DNA of 64,000 nt from an uncultured Aquimarina sp. (GCA_947496705.1 CANMDW010000006.1:62001-126000); one strand, 5' to 3'; shown: positions 36,057 to 46,593, numbered from the stretch's first letter. Notes: generated from the letters alone by a model not told the origin. Numbers and translations are program-made.

Positions 36057-39050
36057 TTATATTGTAAACTTATCCAAAGTCACCTTTTCTTCCTGGTTAT
36101 GCAGTTTTATGAACTTTACCGTTTTGGTTTCATTTTGCAAGCCATAATTTCTAAAAATGGTATATTTCAGAAAGGTCGAATCATATTTTGAGGCATCTCC
36201 ATTAGCCTCAAGATTCACAATCCACTGCCCCTGAAAAGAATCATCTATAATAAACTCTTTGGATAAAGCTCCATAGCTTACGTCTTTGGGTGTTGATTGT
36301 TTCTTTTGTCCTGATCGATTAGACCATTTGTAGTATTTATTCTTTGGATTCACAAATTGAAGATCAAATTCTGCTTCGGGGTCATTCCAGTCAAAAACGA
36401 TACGCACAGGGGCGCTTTTAACGATAAGAAAATTCCTGGGTACATCTGAATAAGATACGGCAATTCTATTAAGGTTTAAAAGATGTCGCAGCTGTGATGT
36501 TACTTGTGGTTTGACTGCTGTAAAATCAACCGTATGCTCTTTATTCTGAAGCATTAATTTATAGATCTCAAACGCTTCCTGATATCGCTCATTATCTTTA
36601 TAGATCCTGGCCAGATCAAGATAAGATTGTGCATAATTGGGTTTTATTTCAAAAACGCTTTCATAGATGAGCATTGCACTTTCTTTGTCTCCCAATTCTT
36701 CTAACCTAAAGGCCAACGCCCGAAGCACACTATAATTATTATTTGCTATTTCTGTGAGATTCGACAATACTTGTTTAGAAAAATCACTATTCCATTTTTT
36801 GAAATACTCAAAGCAATAAATATAAAATGTAGCTTCTTGCTCATGATATTCACGCAATTGATAATATCGATCAACTGCTTCATGGTAAGTGGTACTTCTC
36901 CATAAAGTATTCAGATACGCTGGGATATTGTCCTGATTGACCAATTTAATATCAGGCTCTTTATACTCATTATCTGTTGCTAAAAAATGATTTACTTTTT
37001 CTTCTTTTTTTCCTAAAACACTCGGAGCAACATTGGTGGTAATGAAAAAAACCCCATTTCTTCCCAAAGAGCCATATCTGGCAGCACCCGAAATACCAGG
37101 TGTATAGGTAATACTTTCGATCATTGCAGGCATCAGATAATTTGGCGCTCTTTCAAACGGAATACCATCTACAACAAACAAAGGAGCAGTACTAAGTTGA
37201 ATGGATCTGGCTCTTCCTATATATATGGAATTATCGGAATTTCCTACCGAGGAAACCACCTTAATTGCGGGAAACTGATAGCGTATCAAATCTGCCAAAT
37301 ATACTACTGCATCGGGAAACTCTTCTTTGGTAAGGGTATAGTTGGCAAATCCAATCTTGCGTTTATCTTTTGTAATACCACCCATGTTTACTTCTTCGTC
37401 AAGAACCTGTTCTGTATCGCTTAATTTTACTTCTTCTAATACATTGAATTTGGGTTCTAGTGCTACCTTTATTTCTTTGGCAACATCCAGCAAAACTTCT
37501 CTATCTTCAAAACCAAAATGTTCAAACCCAAGAACATTTCCTGTTGTTGCTTTCACCGAAAAAGCTCCATTGCTATTGGTCTCACTGCGCACCATGGTGC
37601 CTTTTACAGATACTTTACATCCCTGAATCGGTTGATCTCGTGATATTACTGTTCCAAATACCTGTTCCTCAGATGAATTTCTTGCAATATATGTTGTACG
37701 ATCTTCTACTTTGTTTATAATATACTCTTGTGCCTTTGGCACCTCTATTTTGCTAAGGTTTATATAAAAACCTCCTGCAAAATTTGCCGCCTGTTGCAAC
37801 TGTAAATGATTAGAATCTTCTTTACTACTTATATAAAAGACTGGTACATCGTATATAAACTCGGGTTTACCGTAATTATAATATCCATCTGTAAAAACTA
37901 CATATTGATCAGGTTTATTTTGTTCTCTAAAGAACCTTGAAAAATTGGTAGCTCCATCATATCGTATATTTTTAATTTCTTCTATTAAATCATGTACATT
38001 ACCATTTTCGATCGTAAAACTCTTAGTTTTTGCAGCATCATTAGAAAAAGCAACAAAGTTTAGCTGTGTATTTTTGATGGTAGCAAAATATGTTCTGAGA
38101 AAGTTGATCTCTTTATCAAGATCTTTGTCTTGCATAGAAAGTGAGGTATCCCAATACATGGTAATATGCTCTGGGTTTTTACGTTTCTCTGGTTCATAAG
38201 ATGAGGGTGGGTTTGATGTATGCACTTTAAAAGCTACTCCGATATCTTTTCTCAGGTCCCAAAGGTTCTGGCTTCCATTTTTTATATAAGAATATCCTAT
38301 TCTATTTGCTGTGATGGCAAACCTAAGACGCTTACCATACACTGCCAGCAATTCTATACTTGCAATAAAATCATCTGCTACTACAATATCATATGCAGAT
38401 ATATCAATGGTTTCTTCACCAAATGTATTCGAAATTGTATGATAAATATTATCGGTGAGTATGCTGGCGCCGGGTTTTCCGTTTTCATTTTTATATAAGT
38501 TTACCCTTACTAAGAGGCTATCTGTGGTATTTTCTACTATATTAAATTTTAGATTTAATAGCTTCGTATTTTTCTTTCTTACCTTAATAAGTGTTCCTAT
38601 TTGACTTCCCAGTGCTTTTTTATCTTTCCAATAGGCTAATAAATCTGAATCATATGATACATATCCTATAGAGTCTAACCTGGATTCTTCAAAAGATACC
38701 ACTGTTTTATAGGCACCAGATGCTGTCGGTCGCAACTGTATTTTATTATCCTTAATGAGTATTTCTGAAAGTTGTTTATGTGTAAGGGTTAATGGTTCAT
38801 ATCCCATACCCGAAAACTGTATCACATCATTTTTACTCACTTTCTCTTCATCAAAGCGAAGATTAAATTTCCCATCGGTGTTACTTACAGTACCAATCGC
38901 TTTATCTACAAATCCAATATTTGCATATGCTATAGGTTTTTTGGTGTTTTGATCCAGAACAAAAGCATTGATAACGATATCATACTGGCTATAGGAAACC
39001 AATATGTTGGTCAACAAAAACAATAAAAAAAGTGAGCCTCTAACTTTCAT
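36057..39050 (-). CDS. Multi-domain exported protein: carboxypeptidase-regulatory, VWA, TonB-plug-like and TPR segments
   Basis: The 997-residue protein starts with a signal peptide (to about Ser21). A carboxypeptidase-regulatory-like domain follows (about 26-110: IAYANIGFVDKAIGTVSNTDGKF). A von Willebrand A domain (about 295-450) has the metal site DTSLS (301-305) and FTDGYYNYG. A second regulatory-like domain lies at 463-535. Residues 570-675 resemble the plug of a SusC-type receptor (LFVVDGIPFERAPNYLMPA, IESITYTPG, ARYGSLGRNGVFFITT), but no barrel follows; instead come TPR-like helices (about 740-850) and a C-terminal beta domain. No T9SS tail is seen. The function is unknown; envelope location is inferred. 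Confidence 0.82.
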   Translation of the reverse strand: MKVRGSLFLLFLLTNILVSYSQYDIVINAFVLDQNTKKPIAYANIGFVDKAIGTVSNTDGKFNLRFDEEKVSKNDVIQFSGMGYEPLTLTHKQLSEILIKDNKIQLRPTASGAYKTVVSFEESRLDSIGYVSYDSDLLAYWKDKKALGSQIGTLIKVRKKNTKLLNLKFNIVENTTDSLLVRVNLYKNENGKPGASILTDNIYHTISNTFGEETIDISAYDIVVADDFIASIELLAVYGKRLRFAITANRIGYSYIKNGSQNLWDLRKDIGVAFKVHTSNPPSSYEPEKRKNPEHITMYWDTSLSMQDKDLDKEINFLRTYFATIKNTQLNFVAFSNDAAKTKSFTIENGNVHDLIEEIKNIRYDGATNFSRFFREQNKPDQYVVFTDGYYNYGKPEFIYDVPVFYISSKEDSNHLQLQQAANFAGGFYINLSKIEVPKAQEYIINKVEDRTTYIARNSSEEQVFGTVISRDQPIQGCKVSVKGTMVRSETNSNGAFSVKATTGNVLGFEHFGFEDREVLLDVAKEIKVALEPKFNVLEEVKLSDTEQVLDEEVNMGGITKDKRKIGFANYTLTKEEFPDAVVYLADLIRYQFPAIKVVSSVGNSDNSIYIGRARSIQLSTAPLFVVDGIPFERAPNYLMPAMIESITYTPGISGAARYGSLGRNGVFFITTNVAPSVLGKKEEKVNHFLATDNEYKEPDIKLVNQDNIPAYLNTLWRSTTYHEAVDRYYQLREYHEQEATFYIYCFEYFKKWNSDFSKQVLSNLTEIANNNYSVLRALAFRLEELGDKESAMLIYESVFEIKPNYAQSYLDLARIYKDNERYQEAFEIYKLMLQNKEHTVDFTAVKPQVTSQLRHLLNLNRIAVSYSDVPRNFLIVKSAPVRIVFDWNDPEAEFDLQFVNPKNKYYKWSNRSGQKKQSTPKDVSYGALSKEFIIDDSFQGQWIVNLEANGDASKYDSTFLKYTIFRNYGLQNETKTVKFIKLHNQEEKVTLDKFTI

Positions 39051-39225
39051 ACGATTATATTTAAAATTTGTGATCTTCTAAATATAATAAACAACAAGCT
39101 GAAAATCAATGGTTTTAATGTTAAGAATAGTTAATTCTTTAAGCAAGCATTTTGTAAATAGTGCCTGGTTGGAAATATATCACTATTAAATTTGTTTCTT
39201 TTTACGCTATAGTTATTTGATTCTA

Positions 39226-40038
39226 CTAATATTGCTTAGAATATTCCTCTTTTTCTGAAAGTACCACGGCTTGTTTTCCTTTGCCAGTTAAAAACTTTGT
39301 TTTTAGGGTAATTCTGTCTTTTAATCTTTGAAAAAATACAATGAAGTGTAGATGCGGCCCTGTTGCCCAGCCTACATCACCGCTATATCCAATAAACTGA
39401 CCAATTTTAATCTGGTCACCGGGTTTTACCTGTGCCCCATTTTTCTTAATATGCGTGTATTCTGCAAAGGTACCGTCACTGTGGTATACGAGAATAAAAT
39501 TATTATACTTGGCACATTCTGAGGTAGTACAGCTCTTGCTATAGCTTTCTTCGACATCAATCACGACTCCCCCTCTGGCGGCATAAATCTTGGTTCCGAC
39601 AGGCATTTTAAAATCCAATGCATTCTCATTCTGATGTGAAATAGTACCATTATACCCTTGTGAGACCCAATACGAAGCTCCTTTTTTAAAAGGCAGGTAA
39701 TAGTTGAAGTCTTTATCATATTTCTTTTGATTGTTATTACCTTGATTATAAGTAGATTCATATCCAAGCTTCACTCTTTTTCCAGGATCAACCACCTTTA
39801 ACTCTGTAATCAAATATTTGGTCGTTTTTGCGGGTACCACAAAAACTTTGTTATTTCCTTTGGTAGAAGTAAGATTTTCTAATTTGAAATTCATTTTGGC
39901 CGAAACGGGACAAAACTCACCATTATCTGCCAGGATGTTAAATCCTTGTTTTGTTTCTTCATAGTAAAGTTTGAAGTTATCCTGAGAATATGTACTAATC
40001 GAAATAATACAAAGGATAAAAGGTAGAACGATCTTCAT
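39226..40038 (-). CDS. M23-family metallopeptidase
   Basis: The protein (about 270 residues) has a signal peptide (MKIVLPFILCIISISTYS), an unassigned beta-rich N-terminal part, and a LytM/M23 domain from about residue 125. Zinc ligands are expected from HQNENALDF (His and Asp, spaced wider than the usual HxxxD) and PHLHF; GDQIKIGQFIGYSGDVGWATG is the typical strand-loop. Residue Cys173/Cys178 may be a disulfide. It probably cuts peptide cross-links in peptidoglycan or is a degenerate binder if the wide first motif does not hold zinc. A longer start three codons upstream is possible. Confidence 0.87.
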   Translation of the reverse strand: MKIVLPFILCIISISTYSQDNFKLYYEETKQGFNILADNGEFCPVSAKMNFKLENLTSTKGNNKVFVVPAKTTKYLITELKVVDPGKRVKLGYESTYNQGNNNQKKYDKDFNYYLPFKKGASYWVSQGYNGTISHQNENALDFKMPVGTKIYAARGGVVIDVEESYSKSCTTSECAKYNNFILVYHSDGTFAEYTHIKKNGAQVKPGDQIKIGQFIGYSGDVGWATGPHLHFIVFFQRLKDRITLKTKFLTGKGKQAVVLSEKEEYSKQY

Positions 40039-40147
40039 AGATTCCATTTTTACCTAAAATACAACAAAAACTGTACCTAATACAATTTACATAAAGACCT
40101 TAAATATTACAGCACCTTATATCTTAAAATTACTTGAGCTCTTGTGT

Positions 40148-41251
40148 TTAATTGTTTATGATCTCAACTGAAAGTTCATTCATTAATCGGATCAAAAGAT
40201 CATCTTGACTTTCTCTATATGCGTTGGAGGCTAAAAATATAAATAGATCTTCTTCAATCAAGTAGGCAAAATTCGCAAAAAAAATACCATTCCCTCCATT
40301 ATGTGTAGCGGTCAAACCTCTATTCGTGTCAAGTATCCCCCAACCAAGACCTCTGTAAAGTATACTGGTATCGTCTTCTCTTACATACTTGTTATACATT
40401 GTTTGTTTACTTGTCTCTTCAATTAGGTTTTCTTTGATCGATTTATAAAACTGCGTAATATCATTTGCAGACATCAATAATCCACCATTTCCTTTTAAAT
40501 TCCAGTAGGGTCCATCATTATCCCAGGGTTGTTCATTCGGTTTTCCGAGATTAGCCATAGGAACACCAAGTAACCCTAAATCATCGTATCCATTTGCCAC
40601 TATTTCGACACTATAATCAGGTATTAAGTATCCTGTTGTTTTCATTTTTGAAGGAAGGAAAACTTGCTCGTTTAAGAATTTCTCATACGATTTATTACTT
40701 ACAGTTTCAATAATAATCCCTAAGATGCTGAACCCAACATTTGAATATTCATATCGTTCTCCTGGTGAAAATAATAACTGTGTATCAAAACTTTGAGTGA
40801 GATACATTTCTTTGGATATTTCATCATAATCATCACCAATTGCATCAACAAATCCCGAACTGTGAGTAAGTAGTTGTTCGATCGTAATATCTTTTTTATC
40901 ATCTGGGACTTCCGGAAAAAATTTTCCCAGAGTATCTTTGTAGTCTAGTAGCCCAAGCTCTTGACATTTAACAACCCCAATGGCAGTAAATGGCTTTGTT
41001 ATCGAGCCTATATCAAAAACCGTATTTTGATCAATCGCTATCTGGTTCTCTCTGTCTGCAAAGCCAAAGCCTTTACTATAGGAAATATTTTCTATACCGC
41101 CTATATGCACCACTCCGTTAAAATCGGTTTCTTCTTTCATTACTTTATCAATTTTAGAAGCAAGAGAATCTTCTGGAGTATTATTGTCATCTTTACACCC
41201 TTGTATTAGATAGAAGATGGAAACAAAAATTAAATTAAATCTGGTCATCAC
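40148..41251 (-). CDS. Serine hydrolase lipoprotein, class-C beta-lactamase fold
   Basis: The 367-residue protein has a lipobox (YLIQGC, Cys19) and the three motifs of the fold: SITK (Ser83, Lys86), YSN (169-171) in RYEYSNVGFSILG, and HNGG near residue 320 in place of KTG. Members act as D-amino-acid peptidases or esterases more often than as true beta-lactamases. It lies 104 bp from the small LuxR-type gene, with a short palindrome between them. Confidence 0.88.
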   Translation of the reverse strand: MMTRFNLIFVSIFYLIQGCKDDNNTPEDSLASKIDKVMKEETDFNGVVHIGGIENISYSKGFGFADRENQIAIDQNTVFDIGSITKPFTAIGVVKCQELGLLDYKDTLGKFFPEVPDDKKDITIEQLLTHSSGFVDAIGDDYDEISKEMYLTQSFDTQLLFSPGERYEYSNVGFSILGIIIETVSNKSYEKFLNEQVFLPSKMKTTGYLIPDYSVEIVANGYDDLGLLGVPMANLGKPNEQPWDNDGPYWNLKGNGGLLMSANDITQFYKSIKENLIEETSKQTMYNKYVREDDTSILYRGLGWGILDTNRGLTATHNGGNGIFFANFAYLIEEDLFIFLASNAYRESQDDLLIRLMNELSVEIINN

Positions 41252-41279
41252 TTTTTTTTAAGATTGAGATGACTCAAAA

Positions 41280-41298
41280 CTATGCTATATTCGCATAG
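41280..41298 (-). promoter_or_regulatory. CTATGC/GCATAG palindrome upstream of the serine hydrolase
   Basis: CTATGC (41280-41285) and GCATAG (41293-41298) flank a 7-bp AT-rich loop, 29 bp before the start codon. It could be an operator for the neighbouring LuxR-type protein or a leader hairpin; nothing else supports either. Confidence 0.35.
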
Positions 41299-41355
41299 AT
41301 ACGCTTCTTTTAAGGTTTGAAAAAAGTTGGAAAAAGGTTGGGTTTCAGTATTTAC

Positions 41356-41703
41356 TTATGCATTATTATTAGCTAACAGCTTACCCAGTAATTCTCTTTT
41401 ATTTTTTACACCAAACAACTTATATATCTTATTGGCATGTGATTTAACTGTAGAAACTTCGATAAATAAGGTTTCTGCAATCTCTTTTAGAGACTTATAT
41501 TTTAATAGTTCATCAAAGACTTGTCTTTCGCGAACAGATAACAGGCTTATCTCATGAGTATACGGATTCACATGTTTTATATTTGAATTTCCTTTTTTGT
41601 TTTTAAAATACAAGAACATTCCCACAATAATTATCAATGTAAATGACAACAGCAATATACTTGGAAACAATTCTATTACTTCTACCTCGATTTGCTCTTT
41701 CAT
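41356..41703 (-). CDS. Membrane-anchored LuxR-type HTH protein
   Basis: The 115-residue protein has one membrane helix (LFPSILLLSFTLIIIVGMFLY, about 12-33) and a C-terminal LuxR/GerE helix-turn-helix (LLSVRERQVFDELLKYKSLK, then EIAETLFIEVSTVKSHANKIYKLF). Such short proteins correspond to the end of larger membrane TPR-LuxR regulators, but the start here looks natural, so it may be a small stand-alone tethered regulator. Its target could be the serine hydrolase gene downstream. Confidence 0.8.
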   Translation of the reverse strand: MKEQIEVEVIELFPSILLLSFTLIIIVGMFLYFKNKKGNSNIKHVNPYTHEISLLSVRERQVFDELLKYKSLKEIAETLFIEVSTVKSHANKIYKLFGVKNKRELLGKLLANNNA

Positions 41704-41744
41704 ACCAGGTTTAATTAAAATGAATTAAAGATAACACCTAATCT

Positions 41745-43517
41745 TTAGTAATTAAATTTATAGGTAACTCCACCCAACACTTGTATGTCCTGAACCGGAA
41801 AATTCACCCATCGTTCATAATTTTCACCTGCTAGGTTATTACCTTTTACAAAGAAAGAAAGCTGATCATTAAGACGATATCCCAGGTTTACATTGGCATC
41901 AAAATAACTGTCGAGGGTTACAGTAGCTTCGGGGAGTGTAGGCAAACTAATCACCTCATTATTAATATCTTTTCGCTCTCCTACATAAAACAATTGTGCA
42001 CCAACAAACCATTTGGGATTGATCTGGTAGTCTAAAAGCACCGAAGCTTTTATCTCGGGTAAATTCCATGCTTCTTGTTCATCTTTAGTGTCATAATCAA
42101 AATACTCTGCAGTAGCTCCCAATTTGAATTTCTTACTAATTTCAAAATTTAACTCTCCATACCCCGCCAGGGTGCTGATGTCATCATAACGATAGGAAAA
42201 TGAGTTTCCAAAATCATAGCCTTCTATCTGAATCGCCGGTCTGGTATTACTCACAAACAAAGGTTTGCTATTTTCAGAAGTATAACCGCCTCTAAAATTA
42301 TAACTCACCACATCAGATAGTTTTCCTTTAAGACCTACATAGGCATTATATTGATTATCTGTGGGTGTCAAAATCAACGTAGGTGATACAAAGGGATTGG
42401 TTTGCACTGCATCTCTATAGGTATTTTGCTGCAAATCCCCCTCAAGTCCGCCATAGGCGATAACAGACTCTTCTAATAATCGATATGAGGCAGTAACCTT
42501 TGGATATATTTTTAAATCCCCGTCGCTATTTTCGAGATCCATACTATAATATACTGCTGCCCCCAGATGTATCGTAAGATGATCCCTTAAAACAATAAGG
42601 CCAGGGTTTATACCCACATTTAAAATACTATATTCATTTGGAATTTGTAATACAGGATCCAGATCGCGTTCAAAACTACCATTCAGGTAATCGGCAATAA
42701 AATTGGCAGTGATCAAATTATCCCCCATTTCGAATTCAAAAGTAGGTTTTGCTATTACATGATGCTCAACCGAACTCAATACATCCCCAAAAAAACGATA
42801 TTTTAATGATGCTTCCTTAAAATAAAGGTCATCAAATTGAAGTTTCCCTCCCAGTTTTACTCCAAAATAACTTTGCTGCGGATCAATGGCATCGATTTGC
42901 TCCTGTGTAAGGATCGGAGTTTCGGGCAATCCATACCAATTGTATAATTGATGTTCTGCACCTACTTCTATACCATAGGTATAATCTCTTGTACGGGATG
43001 TATAATTAAGATCCAGAAAGGTGTTATAAAACTTGTCGTCTAGCTGTATCTCGTCGATACCTCCTTGCGAAGAATTATGATGCAGGTACAATCCCAGATT
43101 ATCAGAACGGCTCATCTGAAAATTGCTATAAAACTCTGCCAGAACCGAAGTGAAATTTCCAAAGCCCAAAGTGGCATAGTTATCAAAGATCTCAATAGGT
43201 TTTGGCCGATCGATATTGGCAGCCCGCCCTTTTGCCGGTGTATAGACAGAAGCAACAGGAACCGAAAAAATACTGTACCGTATCGGTTTTTTCTGTTGTG
43301 TAATAGAGTCATTGAGTATCGGAGTGGATTTTACCTTAAAAGCATCGCTGATGGTAGGCGTATATGCTTTAACAATTACCACGCGCTCGGTTTCCAGGGT
43401 TTCATTTTCTTTTTCCTGTGCTATTCCAACAGTACCGGTTAACATACTTAAGAAAAGTACTATTCCAGACTTGTGAGGTCTATTTAATTTTTGAAAATAT
43501 TTGGACATACAATACAA
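41745..43517 (-). CDS. TonB-dependent receptor-like outer-membrane barrel without plug
   Basis: The 590-residue protein has a signal peptide (GIVLFLSMLTGTVGIAQ; the true start may be MSKYFQKL, four codons in) and, after a short segment ERVVIVKAYTPTISDAFKV, a series of amphipathic beta strands rich in alternating aromatic residues that ends with VLGGVTYKFNY, an outer-membrane barrel tail. There is no plug domain or TonB box. It lies 20 bp after the 1005-residue TPR gene, a conserved pair in Flavobacteriaceae near ftsE. The role of the pair is not known to me. Confidence 0.8.
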   Translation of the reverse strand: MYCMSKYFQKLNRPHKSGIVLFLSMLTGTVGIAQEKENETLETERVVIVKAYTPTISDAFKVKSTPILNDSITQQKKPIRYSIFSVPVASVYTPAKGRAANIDRPKPIEIFDNYATLGFGNFTSVLAEFYSNFQMSRSDNLGLYLHHNSSQGGIDEIQLDDKFYNTFLDLNYTSRTRDYTYGIEVGAEHQLYNWYGLPETPILTQEQIDAIDPQQSYFGVKLGGKLQFDDLYFKEASLKYRFFGDVLSSVEHHVIAKPTFEFEMGDNLITANFIADYLNGSFERDLDPVLQIPNEYSILNVGINPGLIVLRDHLTIHLGAAVYYSMDLENSDGDLKIYPKVTASYRLLEESVIAYGGLEGDLQQNTYRDAVQTNPFVSPTLILTPTDNQYNAYVGLKGKLSDVVSYNFRGGYTSENSKPLFVSNTRPAIQIEGYDFGNSFSYRYDDISTLAGYGELNFEISKKFKLGATAEYFDYDTKDEQEAWNLPEIKASVLLDYQINPKWFVGAQLFYVGERKDINNEVISLPTLPEATVTLDSYFDANVNLGYRLNDQLSFFVKGNNLAGENYERWVNFPVQDIQVLGGVTYKFNY

Positions 43518-43537
43518 ATCGTTTTAAAACTTGATTA

Positions 43538-46500
43538 CTACTGATCGGTTTGGATGGATGAATTAGTTTTTGCCTCTTCGGCTTTGATTTTTTTGAGTTC
43601 GGTGCGTGCTTCATCAATTACCTCTGGATAATCTGTGAAATTCTTAATAACACTTTCCAAAATATAGGTTGCCTGATATGCATCTTTAAGTCCGTAAAAG
43701 TTTTTGGCCATAAGTACTAAACCCTTAGAACCATATAATCTATACGCAGGATAATCTTTGGCCAGTTTCTGTATGGTTACGTTCGAACCCTGATAGTTTC
43801 TGTCCTGATTCTTGAAATACGCATCATGATATAATGCTTCGGCGGCAAGCTCACCGGTTGCAATTTTCTGAACCTCGGCATAAGCTCTTTTGGCACGTGC
43901 CATATCTACCGTTTGCAAAGCTGCTCTGGCGGTGAATATTTGGGCATCACTTTTTACATCATTCTGAATTTTGGGATTGGCCAGTACCTTTTCTGCATAT
44001 TCGATGGTTTTTTGGTAATTGAGTAATTGATAGTGGGATTTCATCAAATTAGATTGTGCAAAGACAATATTTTGCGGATAATCGGCATCGCTCTCTAATC
44101 GCTCTAATACCGGAATCGCTTTTTCATAGTTACGATTCTCCAAATATACCTGAGATAATCTTGCTAAAGCCTGCTCTGTGAACTCAGTTCGTTCTTCTTG
44201 TAATACAAATTCATAATGCGGAATAGAAGCAGCTGCATCTCCTTTTTTGAAATACAATTGTGCTACATGAAAATGACTTTTTAAGGCATGTAATCCATTC
44301 GGAAATTCATTGAGGTATTTTTCAAAACCATTGATTGCCGCATTTGTGTTGTTTTCTACGAGCTGTTTTTCTGCCGCTTCGTATGAGGTATTGTCCAGAT
44401 CGGCATCACTCACATCGACAAAACTTAATCCTTTTACCCAGGAGGCATATTCATCTGTCCTGCCCAGATCTACATAAATCAACCGTGCAGTATTCACCGC
44501 CTGGATGGCCTCATCGGTACCAGGATACTCTGCAACCACTTGCTTAAACTTTGATAAGGCTCTATCACCCTGATCCCCATTATAAAAGATCAAACCTTGT
44601 TTCAATAAGGCTTTGGGTACATACGAACTTCTGGGCATATTTCTAATCAAACGATCATAAGCATCAATACCCTGTTGTGTTTTATTTTCTGAAATATACA
44701 CATCCCCCAATGCAAACATAGCATCATCCCTATAGGTAGATCTTGGGTACAGTTTAAGAAACATCTCGAGATCCCTAATTTTTTGACTGTGTTCGTTTAC
44801 AAAACCATAACTAATCGCTTTTTGATAATATGCATAATCGGCATCTGGTCCATTTTTTTTGATCGCCAGGTTATAAGCTTCCATTGCAGGCCAGTATTTA
44901 CTCGAAATAAAATGACTATCCCCCAGTCTGAGGTATGTATCGGTAAGCCTGGCTTCATCTACTTCGCTTTTCTTGGAAAATGCATCAAAATACCTGGCTG
45001 CCCGAGGATATTGTTTCAGTTTAAAATAGGTATACCCCAAATTGTAATCGATATGCTCAAATTCACTGGCAGATGAAGCAGCTGCACTGCCTTGAAACTC
45101 CTTGAATCCAATCAATGCCTCATCAAAATCATTGAGCAGATAGTGGCTTTCTGCTTTCCAGTAGGTCGCTCTGGCAGCAAAATCAGGAGCTGTTTGCTCT
45201 TTTAACGATTTATCAAAATATACGATGGCCTCGGCATAGTTGTTTTCAGTATATAATTCTACTCCTCTGTAAAAAGCAACTTTTTGATACACCTCTTTGT
45301 TTGCAAAGTTTCTATTTCCTTCGAGCAGATCCATAGCTTCTTTATAACTTCTGGAAGTGATATATGAGCTGATTAACAACTCCTTGATCTCCTCTTCAAA
45401 TTCTGTATCCGGATATGTTTCTAAATACCCAAGTAAAACTTTCGGAGGGCTTTCATAAGAATTCCCGATTTCATAACTCAGTTTAGCATAATTATAAGTA
45501 GCATCTTCTTTGATTCTGGCTTCAAAATCCATTTCTGAAGCGTTCTTAAAAGCGTTTAATGCCTGTTGTTTCTGATCAGTTTTCAGATACGATTCTGCCA
45601 AATGATAATATGCATTTTGTGCAGTGGCATTACGGCCATCTACAATCTTGTTAAATTCTGAAATTGCGTTTTGATAATCTCCCTGCTTGTAATAGGCATA
45701 TCCCAAAAAGTAGTAATCGGTATTGTTCCACTTCCCTTTTCGGCCTTTGTATTCTTTGAGATACGGAATTGCTTTTTCATATTCCTCAAGGTTGAAATAA
45801 CTCTCCCCAATGATTTTATTTAATTCAGATTTTTCTGAAGGTTTGGATTTTGGTAATTGCGTTAGTCCTTCATTGATGGCTTCCTGATAATTCCCGGATT
45901 TGAAGTTCATATCGCTCTGAAAATACGATAAGTTCTTATGATACGCATCCAAATCCTTTACCTCATCAAACAGTTTATCGGCTTCCTGATAATTATCCCC
46001 TTCATAGGCTATAAAGCCGAGGTAATATTTTGCTTTTGCACCATACTCAGGAGAATCCTGAACACGGTTCAAAAATTTCTTTGCTTCATTAAACCGCTGA
46101 ATTTTGAAGTAAGCATACCCGTTATTAAAATTGAATTTTTCCTTTTCGGCACGGCCTAAATTTCCTTCGTCTACTTTATCATACCATTTACGGGCATAGG
46201 CATATTTTCCGTTATCAAAATAATAGGTAGCTGCATCAAGATAGGCGGCATTGCGTTTAATGCTGGTTGGGTACTGCACCACAAAACCTTCCAGCAATTG
46301 ATCGGCATCTTTTTGGTTTAACCATACAGCACAATTGGCAATATAATAGGTGCAATTGGCATCGATATTTTCATCATCAACAGCATCACGTACCTTGTCA
46401 AAAAGGTTTTGTGCCGCTAAAAACTGTTTATTATTATATAATTCGAGCGCCTGGTTATACAGTACTAATTCATTGGTATAAATTGCAGATTGCTGTGCAG

Positions 46501-46555
46501 CCATAGATCCAGACAGGCTAATCACAAAAAGCACCGAAGTGATGTATTTGTTCAT
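43538..46555 (-). CDS. Large periplasmic TPR protein
   Basis: The 1005-residue protein begins with a signal peptide (to AAQQSAIY) and then has more than 20 TPR or TPR-like helices, for example YYIANCAVWLNQKDADQLLE, YFLGYAYYKQGDYQNAISEF and YNLGYTYFKLKQYPRAARYF. Such solenoids mediate protein contacts, here probably in the periplasm with the barrel protein encoded 20 bp downstream. It ends with a Lys/Glu-rich tail. Its upstream gap contains hairpins and a MITE-like element. Confidence 0.88.
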   Translation of the reverse strand: MNKYITSVLFVISLSGSMAAQQSAIYTNELVLYNQALELYNNKQFLAAQNLFDKVRDAVDDENIDANCTYYIANCAVWLNQKDADQLLEGFVVQYPTSIKRNAAYLDAATYYFDNGKYAYARKWYDKVDEGNLGRAEKEKFNFNNGYAYFKIQRFNEAKKFLNRVQDSPEYGAKAKYYLGFIAYEGDNYQEADKLFDEVKDLDAYHKNLSYFQSDMNFKSGNYQEAINEGLTQLPKSKPSEKSELNKIIGESYFNLEEYEKAIPYLKEYKGRKGKWNNTDYYFLGYAYYKQGDYQNAISEFNKIVDGRNATAQNAYYHLAESYLKTDQKQQALNAFKNASEMDFEARIKEDATYNYAKLSYEIGNSYESPPKVLLGYLETYPDTEFEEEIKELLISSYITSRSYKEAMDLLEGNRNFANKEVYQKVAFYRGVELYTENNYAEAIVYFDKSLKEQTAPDFAARATYWKAESHYLLNDFDEALIGFKEFQGSAAASSASEFEHIDYNLGYTYFKLKQYPRAARYFDAFSKKSEVDEARLTDTYLRLGDSHFISSKYWPAMEAYNLAIKKNGPDADYAYYQKAISYGFVNEHSQKIRDLEMFLKLYPRSTYRDDAMFALGDVYISENKTQQGIDAYDRLIRNMPRSSYVPKALLKQGLIFYNGDQGDRALSKFKQVVAEYPGTDEAIQAVNTARLIYVDLGRTDEYASWVKGLSFVDVSDADLDNTSYEAAEKQLVENNTNAAINGFEKYLNEFPNGLHALKSHFHVAQLYFKKGDAAASIPHYEFVLQEERTEFTEQALARLSQVYLENRNYEKAIPVLERLESDADYPQNIVFAQSNLMKSHYQLLNYQKTIEYAEKVLANPKIQNDVKSDAQIFTARAALQTVDMARAKRAYAEVQKIATGELAAEALYHDAYFKNQDRNYQGSNVTIQKLAKDYPAYRLYGSKGLVLMAKNFYGLKDAYQATYILESVIKNFTDYPEVIDEARTELKKIKAEEAKTNSSIQTDQ

Positions 46556-46573
46556 ATAACTATATGAGTTTAG

Positions 46574-46593
46574 ATTCCGGCCCGCGCCGGAAT
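46574..46593. repeat. ATTCCGGC/GCCGGAAT hairpin
   Basis: An 8-bp perfect stem with a 4-base loop, followed by GAC, close to the start of the TPR gene. It is of the same type as the hairpin at 10589-10606. Confidence 0.6.

Noticed and set aside
40148..41251. Calling the serine hydrolase an antibiotic-resistance AmpC
   Set aside because: The KTG motif is replaced by HNGG and the protein is a lipoprotein; the fold alone does not support beta-lactamase activity.
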